NCBI RefSeq assembly: GCF_032854445.1
Contig: NC_088307.1
Location: 4,032,001 to 4,096,000 of the forward strand
DNA from: Liolophura sinensis
Taxonomy: Eukaryota; Mollusca; Polyplacophora; Chitonida; Chitonidae
Direction of reading: 5' to 3'
DNA: 64,000 nt
This document shows positions 20,300 through 31,091 of the stretch, one piece after another. The position numbers and the translations under genes were made by a program. Under the pieces are notes generated by a model that saw only the letters and a program-made list of their open reading frames with translations, searched no databases and was not told where the DNA came from. Within the stretch, counting starts at the first letter, position 1; the number at the start of each line of letters is the position of its first letter.

Positions 20300-22199
20300 C
20301 TTGCATGTCCTGTGTTTGTTCACACAGATCAAAGATTTTACTACACATAGAGTACATGTGTAGCACTTTGCACTCGGTGAATTTCATCTTCACAGCTGTA
20401 ACGATTTTCTCTCACCAAAGTTCCAAATATGTTGGACATTGCGCTTTTTCGCGTTTTGATTTCAATTTGCGGCAAAACTATACGTTGCCGGAACCGAATA
20501 AGTCCAGATTCATGATTAGGACGCCAAACTACGTCGGGTAGCATGCTTACAATGTTCGTGTGTTCATCTTAGTCGCAAATGCATTTAAAATGCATCATAT
20601 AACATGGGGACGTCAAAGTGCTAAATACAGCAAATCGGCTTTTGGACAAATTTTCAAGCACTGCAACTCCCACATCTATCGACGCACATCAATGATTTAC
20701 CGCATGCGGACAGTACACTTATAGCCCTTTGCACTCAGTCATTTTCAGCTCCACAGCTGCAGCAGTTTTAAGTCCCGTGACCTCCAAACATGGGCAAAAA
20801 TTGCACTTTTTCGCATTTTCATGGCAAATAGCGACAAAACCGTGCATGGGAGAAAGGAAAAACCACCAGATTCGTCGTTAGAACATCGAACTACACCTAG
20901 CAGCCTACTTAAAACCCTGAAATTGACAACATTTTCATCGCCTGGCAAATTGGCTAAGCTGAGATCGAACACTGACATGACTGACAGACTTCACACCGCG
21001 CAGCCGGGAGACGGTTAGCGTTTAAATCCTTGTGTAAGTAGGTCAAGTGGGAGAAATTTCGCCACCATCCCCGCTACCACCCACTCCATTGTATTTGTCA
21101 CTAAGTCCCCAAGCAATTCTCACTTCAAATTTACATATTCATTTTCTTTACGCTTATGTCTTTCATATGAGAGAATAAGTTATTGGTCGAAAATCAACAC
21201 ACAACCAGATACACGGCTTTCAAAGTTTCCATGCGACCTTACACCGTTTGTCACTGAGGCAGTCGGCCAGTCATTCGCATTCCCGCCAATAGATCGGCGA
21301 GCTTTATGATGTTGCCCTATGCAAGTGAAACACGGTCATTGCTTGGCAGACTTGGCCCGCTTTATGTAAGAAATAATGCAAAAACACCGCGAGTATGACA
21401 CAGATTTGTACTTCGACGTCTCAATCCACGACCTGGCAGGCATAGACTCGCTGCCCTACTGATAGCTCAGCCGTTGTGACAAAGTCAAGACCTGGACCAC
21501 GGCACATGTCGATGTCTGTCAATTACCCTGGCCTGGTTAGCATATAGTAAAGAAGAAAAGGTTTGCGCAAAACAAAGCTAACTCTTACAGGTCCACGTCG
21601 TTTGCTGTTGTAGATAAAATTCTACGCCATCTAATAGAGTACTGTATAGCTGAATATGATCGTACAATCGTTTCGGGAGATCACGGACAGTGTAGCCGAA
21701 AGCATCAGGTCAAATACTATAAACCCAGTCCAGTCCCCATCTAACTCCATGTTAAAGCAATGGGATTCCCACCTTTTTCTAAACAAAAAACGGTGTTGTC
21801 ATTTAAACGCTTCTAGCGAAAAAACTATTGATCGGAGCTCAAATCCATTCACGAATGATCGAAAGAGCATGTCTTGTTCTACAATTTCGTGCAGGTTGCA
21901 CATTTCTAGCTGTCATAGTTCTCGAGTTACAGGTGATTGAAGTTACGTAACTTTCTTGAGTTTTCTGTTTATATCTCAAAAAGTTACACAGATATGCAAA
22001 AAATACAACCAGATTCGGAATCAGCAGCTCAAGATACACCAGAATACGTTGAGAACAATTGAACTTTGAGAACTTTTTGTGACGTCACAATTTCGACCAA
22101 TGGCGAGCTTCCAGAGTTTTGACCGGAAGTGAACCATTTTCGCAAACTTTATAGAACTCGTGACCTACTAGCTGCATGTCAAATTTGAAAACGATCGGT

Positions 22200-22230
<31 letters not shown>

Positions 22231-22466
22231 GTTTTACACAAAATCCAATATGGCGGCCGAACCACGTGACATAGCAAAAAAAGAAAAAATATACCCCTAG
22301 AAAATTTCCCGTAGATTCTGTGTGCAAAATTTTGAACTTCTATGTTGATCGGTGTTTGAGTTCTGCTGCTAACAAAATCGAAAAAAAAAAATAATAATAA
22401 TAATAATAACTAGAATGGATCTGCGAATAGCAGATCCTAGGCCGGGATCCCGGATCGGATCGATGA
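20300..22466. repeat. Repeat unit 1 of the hairpin-tailed family
   Basis: Longest unit. It begins with ttgcatgtcctgtg, contains an internal partial duplication (about 20300-20530 against about 20640-20890), and shares with later units the 'ctttcaaagtttccatgcgacc' block, the 'gatcacggacagtgtagccgaaag' block and the 'ctcaaaaagttacacagatatgc' block. It ends in an A run, a TAA microsatellite, a hairpin (22417-22437, 8-bp stem) and the palindrome ccgggatcccgg. Minus-strand tRNA-like box B sequences lie at about 20950 and 21420. No protein-coding function is supported. Confidence 0.8.
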
Positions 22467-24250
22467 CATTTTCCCCTGCATGTCCTGTGGTTGTTGACAC
22501 AGATCAAAGATTTTCGGCACACATAGTGTACGTATTTAGCGCTTTGCACTCGGTGATTTTCAGCTTTACGGCTGTTACGGTTTCCTCGCAATAGATGGCA
22601 AATGGCGACAAAACCGTGCGTCGGAGAAAGGAAAACCACCAAATTCGTCGTCAAAACATCGAACTACACCTACCAACCACCTTAAAAACTTGAAATTGAC
22701 AACATTTTCATCTCCTGACAAATTGGCTAAGCTGGGATCGAACCCTGACATGACTGACAGACGTCACAAAACGCAGCCGGGAGACGGTTAGCGTTTAAAT
22801 CTTTGTGTAATTAGGTCAAGTGGGATAAAATTTCGCCAGCATCCCCCCTACCATCCACTCCATTGTATATGTCACTAAGTCCCCAAGGCAGTCGCAATTC
22901 TCACTTCAAATTTACATATTCATTTTCTTTACGCTAATGTCTTTCATATGAGAGCATAAGTTATTGGGAGAAAATCAACACATAACTAGCCACACGGCTT
23001 TCAAAGTTTCCATGCGGCCTTACACCGTTTGTCACTGAGACAGTCGGCCGGTCATTCGCATTCCCGCCAATAGATCGGCGAGCTTTATGATGTTGCGCTA
23101 TGCCGAGTGAAAAACGGTCATTGTTTGGCAGACTTGGCCCGCTTTATATAAGAAATAATGCAAAAAACACGGCGAGTGTAACACAGGTTTGTACTTCGAC
23201 GTCTCAATCCACGACATGCCATGCACAGACTCACTGCTCTACTGATATCTCTGCCGTTGTGAGAAAGTCAAGATCCGGACCACCGCACATGTCGATGTCT
23301 GTCAATCACCCTAGCCTGGTTAGCATATAGTAAAGAAGACAAGGTTTGCGCAAAACAAGCTAACTTTCACAGGTCCACGTCGTTTGTTGTTGTAGTTAGA
23401 ATTCTACGCCATCTAATAGAGTACTGTATAGCTGAATGTCATCCTACAACCGTTTTAGGAGATCACGGACAGTGTAGCCGAAAGCATCAGGTCAAATACT
23501 ACAAGCCCAGTCCAGTCCCCATCTAATTCCATGTTAAAGCAATGGGATTCCCATAATTTTCTAAACAAAAAACGGTGTTCTCATTTAAACGCCTCTCGCG
23601 AGAAAACTTTTGATCAGAGCTCAAATCTGTTGACGAATGATCGAAAGAGCATGTCTTGGGCTACAATTTCGTGCAGGTTGCACGTTTCTAGCTGTCATAG
23701 TTCTCGAGTTACAGGTCATTGAAGTTACGTAACTTTTTGGAGTTTTTTGCTTATATCTCAAAAAGTTACACGAATATGCAAAAAATACAACCAGATTCGG
23801 AATTAGCAGCTCAAGATACATCAGAATACGTTGAGAACAATTGAACTTTTAGAACTTTTTGTGACGTCAAAATTTCGACCAATAGCGAACTTCCAGACTT
23901 TTGACCGGAAGTGAACCATTTTCTCAAACTTTAAAGAACTCGTGACTTACTAGCTGCATGTCAAATTTGAAACCGATCGGTTCAGTGGTTCTGGAGAAGA
24001 AGATTTTTAAAGATTTTACACATAATCCAATATGGCGGCCGAACCACGTGACATAAGAAAAAAATCAAAAATATACCCCTGGAAAATCTCCGCCAGATTA
24101 TGTGTATAAAATTTCAGACCTCTATGTTGAACGGTGTTAAAGTTCTGCTGCTAACAAAGTCGGTGAAAAAAAAATAATAATAATAATAAGAAACTAGAAT
24201 GGATCTGCGAATAGCAGATCCTAGGCCGGGATCCCGGATCGGATCGATGA
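22467..24250. repeat. Repeat unit 2 of the hairpin-tailed family
   Basis: Same order of blocks as unit 1 without the internal duplication. A minus-strand box B match ggttcgatccc lies at about 22735-22745. Promoter-like motifs sit at about 23862 (tgacgtca), 23878 (ccaat), 23904 (ccggaagtg) and about 24030 (atatggcggcc). The end has TAA repeats and the hairpin at 24201-24221. Confidence 0.8.
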
Positions 24251-25567
24251 CGTTTTTCCCTTTATGATCTTTGTTCGAAGGATACATGTTCCACAAACAC
24301 GGCTTTCAAAGTTACCTTGCGACCTTACACCGTTTGTCACTGATGCAGTCGGCCGGTCATTTGCATTCCCTCATATAGATCGGCGACCTTAATGATGCTA
24401 CGCTATGCCCAGTGAAAAACAGTCGTTCCTTGGCAGATTTAGCCCGCTAATTGTAAGAAATCAGGCAAAAACACGACCAGTGTAACAGCCTGTTTGTACA
24501 TTCACATCTCAATCCACGACATGCCATGCACAGACTCACTGCTCCACTGATAGCTCGGCCATCGTTGGAAAGTCAGCACTTGGACCAGTTCACATGTCCA
24601 TATCTGTTAATCACCCTGGACTGTTTAACGTATAGTAAAGAGGGCGAGGTCTGCGCAAAACAAAGTTAACTTTTACAGGTCCATGTCATTTGCTGTTGTA
24701 GTTAGATCTCTACGCCTTTTAATAGAGTACTGGAGATAGATGGGAACTGGAATCAATGTCATCCTACAACTGTTTCGGGAGATCACGGACAGTGTGGCCG
24801 AAAGCATCAGGTCAAATACTATAAACCCAGTCCAGTCCCCATCTAACTCCATGTTAAAGCAATAGGATTCCCACCTTTTTCTAAACAAAAAACGGTGTTG
24901 TGATTTAAACGCTTGTAGCGAAAAAACTATTGATCGGAGCTGAAATCCGTTGACGAATGCTCGAAAGAGCATGTCTTGGGCTACAATTTCGTGCAGGTTG
25001 CACGTTTCTAGCTGTCCTAGTTCTCGAATTACAGGTCATTGAAATTACGTAACTTTATTGATTTTTTGGCTGATATCTCAAAAAGTTATACAGATATGCA
25101 AAAAATACAACCAGATTCGGAATCAGCAGCTCAAGATACACCAGAATACGTTCAGAACATATGAACTTTGAGAACTTTTTGTGACGTCACAAATTCGACC
25201 AATGGCGAGCTTCCAGAGTTTTGACCGGAAGTGAACCATTTTCGCAAACTTTGAAGAACTCCTGACCTACTAGTTGCATGTCAAATTTGAGAACGATCGG
25301 TTCAGTGGTTCTGGAGAAGAAGATTTTTAAAGATTTTACTCATAATCCAATATGGCGGCCGAACCACGTGACATAGCAAAAAAAAAAAAAATATACCTCT
25401 AGAAAATTTCCTCTAGATTGTGTGTGCAAAATTTTAAACTTCTATGTTGAACGGTGTTTGAGTTCTGCTGCTAACAAAATCGAAAAAAAAAAATAATAAT
25501 AATAATAATAACTAGAATGGATCTGCGAATAGCAGATCCTAGGCCGGGATCCCGGATCGGATCGATG
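24251..25567. repeat. Repeat unit 3 of the hairpin-tailed family
   Basis: A shorter unit lacking the first about 500 bases of unit 2. It starts at the 'ttcgaaggatacatgttcca' block and ends with TAA repeats and the hairpin at 25519-25539. The ORFs in it reproduce those of the sister units with different breaks, so they are chance. Confidence 0.8.
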
Positions 25568-27112
25568 AGGTTTTCCCCTTCATTTTCTGTGTTCGAAGGA
25601 CACATGTTCCACATACACGGCTTTCAAAGTTTCCATGCGACCTTACACCGTTTGTCACTGAGGCAGTCGGCCGGTCATTTGCATTCCCGTGAATAGATCG
25701 GCGAACTTAATGAAGTTAGGCTATGCCTAGTGAAAAACGGTCGTCCCTTGGCACACTTAGCCCGCTATTTGTAAGAAATAACGCAAAAACACGACCAGTG
25801 TAACAGCAAGTTTGTACATTGACATCTCAATCCACGACACGCCATGCACAGACTCACGGCTCTCATGATAGCTCGGCCATCAATAGAAAGCCCGCACTTG
25901 GGCCACGGCACATGTCCATATCTGTCAATTACCCTGGCCTCTTTAACGTGTAGTAAAGAGGACGAGGTCTACGCAAAACAAAGCTAACTTTCACAGTTGC
26001 ATGCCGTTTACTGTTGTAGTTAGATCTCTACGCCATCTAATATAGTACTGTATAGGTGAATGTCATCCTACAACGGTTTCGGGAGATCACGGACAGTGTA
26101 GCCGAAAGCATCAGGTCAAATAATACAAATCCAGTCCATTCCCCATCTAACTCCATGTTAAAGCAATAGGATTCCCATCTTTTTCTAAACAAAAACGGTG
26201 TTGTTTTTTAAACGCTTCTAGCGAGAAAACTTTTAATCGGAGCTCAAATCCGTTGACGAATGATCGAAAGAGCGTGTCTTGAACTACATTTTCATGCAAT
26301 TTGCACATTTCTAGCTGCCATAGTTCTCGATTAAAACGCCATTGAAATTACGTAATTTTTCTAGTTTTTTGCTCATATCTCAAAAAGTTACACAGATATG
26401 CAAAAAATACAACCAGATTCGGAATTAGGAGCTCAAGATACATCAGAATTCGTTCAGAACAAATGAACTTTGAGAACTTTTTGTGACGTCATAAATTCGA
26501 CCAATGGCGAGCTTCTAGAGTTTTTATCGGAAGTGAACCATTTTCGCAAACTTTAAAGACCTCATGACCTACTAGTTGCATGTTAAATTTGACAATGATC
26601 GGTTCAGTGGTTCTGGAGAAGAAGATTTTTAAAGATTATACATAAAATCCAATATGGCGGCCGAACCACGTGACATAGCCAAAAAAAAAAAAATATACCC
26701 CTAGAAAATTTTCGCTAGATTATGTGTGGAAAATTTTGAACTTCTATGTTGAACGGTGTTGGAGTTCTGCTGCTAACAAAATCGAAAAAAAAAAAATAAT
26801 AATAATAATAATAATAATAATAAGAAAAAACAGAACAATAACAAAAGGGATCCCGTTCGGGAGAACGGGATCCCTAATAATAATAAGAAAAAACAGAACA
26901 ATAACAATAGGGATCCCGTTCGGGAAGAACGGGATCCCTAAAAACCGAACAATAACAATAGGGATCCCGTTCGGGAAGAACGGGATCCCTAATAATAATA
27001 AGAAAAAACAGAACAATAACAATAGGGATCCCGTTCGGGAAGAACGGGATCCCTAACTAGAATGGATCTGCGAATAGCAGATCCTAGGCCGGGATCCCGG
27101 ATCGGATCGATG
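25568..27112. repeat. Repeat unit 4, with four extra hairpin cassettes
   Basis: Same blocks as unit 3. Its tail holds (TAA)n followed by four hairpin cassettes (26846-26875, 26909-26939, 26960-26990, 27024-27054) before the family terminal hairpin at 27064-27084. Confidence 0.85.
26802..27056. repeat. Array of four hairpin cassettes
   Basis: Most cassettes contain taataagaaaaaacagaaca, then ataacaata, then a hairpin with a perfect 13-bp stem (arm agggatcccgttc) and a GGGA or GGGAA loop, then taataa; the third has a shorter linker. Neither arm varies among the copies, while the linkers do. Confidence 0.9.
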
Positions 27113-28355
27113 AAGTTTTCCCCTTCATGTTCTGTGTTCGAAGGACACATGTTTCACATACACGGCTTTCAAAGTTTCCATGCGACCTTACACCTTTCGC
27201 CATTGAGGCAGTCGGCCGGTCATTTGCATTCCCTCGAATAGATTGGCGACCTTAATGATGTTACGCTATGCCCAGTGAAAAACGGTCGTTCCTTGGCAGA
27301 CTTAGCCCGCTAATTGTAAGAAATAAGGCAAAAACACGACCAGTGTAACAGCAAGTTTGTACATTCACATCTCAATCCACGACATGCCATGCACAGACTA
27401 ACTGCTCCACTCATAGCTCGGCCATCGTTAGAAAGTCAGCACTTGGACCAGTTCACATATCCATATTTGTTAATCACCCTGGATTGTTTAACGTATAGTA
27501 AAGAGCACGAGGTCTGCGCAAAACAAAGCTAACTTTTACAGGTCCATGTCGTTTGCTGTTGTAGTTAGATCTCTACGCCATCTAATAGAGTACTGGAGTT
27601 GGATGGGAACTGGAATCAATGTCATCCCACAACCGTTTCGGGAGATCACGGACAGTGTAGCCGAAAGCATCAGGTCAAATACTAGAAACCCAGTGCAGTC
27701 CCCATCTAACTCCATGTTAAAGCAATAGGATTAGCACCTTTTTCTAAACAAAAAACAGTGTTGTCATTTAAACGCTTGTAGCGAAAAAACTATTGATCGG
27801 AGCTCAAATCCATTGACGAATGCTCGAAAGAGCATGTCTTGGGCTACAATTTCGTGCAGGTTGCACATTTCTAGCTCCCACAGATCTCGAGTTACAGGTC
27901 ATTGAAGTTACGTCACTTTTTTGAGTTTTTTGCTTATATCTCAAAAAGTTACACAGATATGCAAAAAATACAAGCAGATTCAGAATCAGCAGCTCAAGAT
28001 ACACCAGAATACGTTCAGAACATTTGAACTTTGAGAACTTTTTGTGAAGTCATAAATTCGACCAATAGTGAACTTCCATAATTTTGATCGGAAGTAAACC
28101 ATTTTCGCAAAATTTAAAGAACTCGTAAGTTACTAGCAGCATGTCAAATTTGAAATCGATCGGTTCAGTTGTTCTGGAGAAGAAGATTTTTAAAGATTTT
28201 ACACAAAATCCAATATGGCGTCCGAACCACGTGACATGGCAAAAAAGTGGAGAATTTGTCCCGAGGTATTCACCGCCAGAATATGTGTGCAAAATTTCAG
28301 ACCTGTATGTTAAACGGTAAAAAAGTTTCCATGCGAACAAAGTCGGTGAAAAAAA

Positions 28356-28390
<35 letters not shown>

Positions 28391-28762
28391 GAAAAAACAG
28401 AACGATTACAATAGGGATCCCGTTCGGGAGAACGGGATCCCTAATAATAATAATAAGAAAAAACAGAACAATAACAATAGGGATCCCGTTCGGGAAGAAC
28501 GGGATCCCTAATAATAATAATAATAATAATAAGAAAAAACAGAACAATAACAAAAGGGATCCCGTTCGGGAGAACGGGATCCCTAATAAGAAAAAACAGA
28601 ACAATAACAATAGGGATCCCGTTCGGGAGAACGGGATCCCTAATAAGAAAAAACAGAACAATAACAAAAGGGATCCCGTTCGGGAGAACGGGATCCCTAA
28701 TAATACTAGAATGGATCTGCGAATAGCAGATCCTAGGCCGGGATCCCGGATCGGATCGATGA
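27113..28762. repeat. Repeat unit 5, with five extra hairpin cassettes
   Basis: Same blocks as unit 4. The sequence before the TAA tail (gtggagaatttgtcccgagg) matches unit 6 rather than units 1-4, so two subfamilies exist. Hairpins lie at 28413, 28479, 28555, 28612 and 28669; the terminal hairpin is at 28713-28733. Confidence 0.85.
28355..28700. repeat. Array of five hairpin cassettes
   Basis: Five copies of the cassette separated by TAA repeats of different length. Four have GGGA loops and one (28479-28509) has GGGAA. Linkers alternate between acaataacaatag and acaataacaaaag. Confidence 0.9.
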
Positions 28763-29815
28763 CGTTTTCCCCTTTATGTTCTGTGTTCGAAGGACACATG
28801 TTCCACATACACGGCTTTTAAAGTTTCCATGCGACCTTACACCGTTTGTCACTGAGGCAGTCGGCCGGTCATTTGCATTCCCTCGAATAGATCGGCGACC
28901 TTAAGGATGCTACGCTATGCCCAGTGAATAACGGTCGTTCCTTGGCAGACTTAGTCCGCTATTTGTAAGAAATAAGGCAAAAACACGACCAGTGTAACAG
29001 CAAGTTTGTACATTCACATCTCAAACCACGACCTGCCATGCACAGACTCACAGCTCCACTGATAGCTCGGCCATCGTTAGAAAGTCAGCACTTAGACCAC
29101 GGCACATGTCCATATCTGTCAATCACCCTGGCCTGTTTAACGTATAGTAAAGAGCACGAGGTCTGCGCAAAACAAAGCTAACTTTTACAGGTCCACGTCG
29201 TTTGCTGTTGTAGTTAGATCTCTTCGCCATCTAATAGAGTACTGGAGTTAGATGGGAACTGGAATCAATGTCATCCTACAACCGTTTCGGGAGATCACGA
29301 ACAGTGTAGCCGAAAGCATCAGGTCAAATACTACAAACCCAGTCCAGTCCCCATCTAACTCCATGTTAAAGCAATGGGATTCCCATCTTTTTCTAAACAA
29401 AAAACGGTGTTGTGATTTAAACGCTTGTAGCGAAAAAAGTATTGATCAGAGCTCAAATCCATTGACGAGTGCTCGAAAGAGCATGTCTTGGGCTACAATT
29501 TCGTGTAGGTTGCACATTTTTAGCTCCCATAGTTCTCGAGTTACAGGTCATTGAATTTACGTAACTTTTTTGAGTTTTTTGCTTATATCTCAAAAAGTTA
29601 CACAGATTTGCAAAAAATACAAGCAGATTCGGAATGAACAGCTCAAGATACATTAGAATACGTTCAGAACATTTGAACTTTGAGAACTTTTTATGACGTC
29701 ACAAATTCGACCAATGGCGAACTTCCAGAGTTTTGACCGGAAGTAAACCATTTTCGCAAACTTTAAAGAACTCGTAACCTACTAGCTGCATGTCAAATTT
29801 GAAAACGATCGGTTC

Positions 29816-29846
<31 letters not shown>

Positions 29847-30080
29847 TTTACACAAAATCCAATATGGCGGCCGAACCACGTGACATGAATAAAAAGTGGA
29901 GAATTTATCCCTGGAAAATCTCCGCCAGAATTTGTGTGCAAAATTTGAGATCTCTATGTTAAAAGGTGAAAAAGTTTCCTTGCTAACAAAGTCGGTGAAA
30001 AAAAAATAATAATAAGAAAAAACAGAACGATAACAATAGGGATCCCGTTCGGGAGAACGGGATCCCTAATAATAATATAC
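28763..30080. repeat. Repeat unit 6, last unit, one hairpin, no terminal block
   Basis: Carries the shared blocks and one cassette hairpin (30038-30067), then taataataata and unrelated sequence. It lacks the ggatctgc hairpin and ccgggatcccgg palindrome that close units 1-5, so it marks the boundary of the cluster. Confidence 0.8.
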
Positions 30081-30359
30081 CCTTACATCCTTACCTTACT
30101 TAGGTTGCATCCGAACAAGCGGTTCGAACGTGCTATATGTCATTCGCCAGGTCGAATAAATCGGGCGTGGCTAGGTCAACCGGCTTTTAGTTGAGCTATT
30201 TACACGTATTGAACCAGTACGTGGTAGTCACGTAATTGGCACCGCCATGATCGAGGCTTCATATAGACCTACACTGGAGTTTATTAACTTTCGCTGGTTA
30301 ATAAGTTTCGTAAAGCGTCATAGACCTACATATTTTTTGTGGGACACAAGCTGTAGTTG

Positions 30360-30605
30360 TATGGACCGCTTCGATGGCCTAATGATTAGGGCGTCCGCAT
30401 CAAAATCGGGTCATACCAAAGACTGAAAAACGGTGCCTTGCTTAGCGCTCAGCATTAATGGGTTGTAGCAAGGAAACAGGACTGGTTGGCCCGGTGTAGG
30501 TATAATGTGAAAGGGTGGGGTGTCATGTCTGGTGCCTTCCGCATGATAGTTCAGTGGCGGCAGCACTGTCAGACGGCATGGACTCTCGCGCAGCCACAGA
30601 ACACA
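30360..30605 (+). mobile_element. tRNA-derived SINE
   Basis: The head is 'cttcgatggcctaatgattagggcg', with an internally deleted box B region (aaaatcgggtcataccaaag). The body follows: cgctcagcattaatggg, acaggactggttggcccgg, gggtggggtgtcatgtctgg, ttcagtggcggcagcac. It lies directly upstream of SMG7. Confidence 0.8.
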
Positions 30606-30955
30606 TTATTTATACACACACCTGTTGACCCGTGATTGTCGAATTGAAAGATTGCTAAGTTCCACATAAAACTCCAAACACACATACATACATAGTTGCA
30701 TGAATATAGTTAGCTTTTGGTCACTAAAGTTGCGAAATTAAATCCCGGCTATGGTCAATTTGGATATATGTGTCATGATTAAATTAAAAATAAGTTTTGC
30801 CAGAGCTGGATTGGTATACTTTTAGTTGTGATTTTTTCTTCGTATCACATTAAGCTGTATTTGTTCATTTACCCGTTAACCGTGTAGTACCGACATACAT
30901 GTATGTATCAGTATACTGTAACATCGTTGGGAAGTTTAATGCTTCCAGCTTTAGA
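30606..30955. other. Upstream flank of SMG7, nothing recognised
   Basis: AT-rich, no ORF or repeat of note. Confidence 0.4.
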
Positions 30956-31091
30956 AGTGCAAAGTACGAGTCAAACAGGACCGGAAGTAGTGACGGAGAA
31001 GCCGGAAGTTTTTGTCAGCGAAACAAATATGGCCGCCTATGGATGAGGCCAACGCCAATCCTTGGGTGAAAAGTCGGCAAATTCCCATAAT
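30956..31091 (+). promoter_or_regulatory. Candidate SMG7 core promoter / 5' UTR
   Basis: Two ETS-type sites (ccggaagt at about 30981 and about 31003) are followed by a YY1-like aatatggccgcc at about 31028. This pattern is typical of TATA-less housekeeping promoters in animals, where the YY1 site often lies just downstream of transcription start. The ATG of SMG7 follows at 31092. The start site itself is not visible from sequence. Confidence 0.55.

Noticed and set aside
26846-28698. Hairpin arrays as a CRISPR-like array
   Set aside because: The genome is eukaryotic, spacers are TAA microsatellite rather than unique sequence, and no cas-like gene is present.
28050-28808. 252-codon minus-strand ORF in repeat unit 5
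   Set aside because: It runs through the hairpin and TAA microsatellite; sister units break it at different places.
21656-29653. Recurrent 60-100-codon ORFs on both strands of the repeat units
   Set aside because: Similarity between them only mirrors the DNA repeats; frames are broken differently in each unit and no domain is recognisable.
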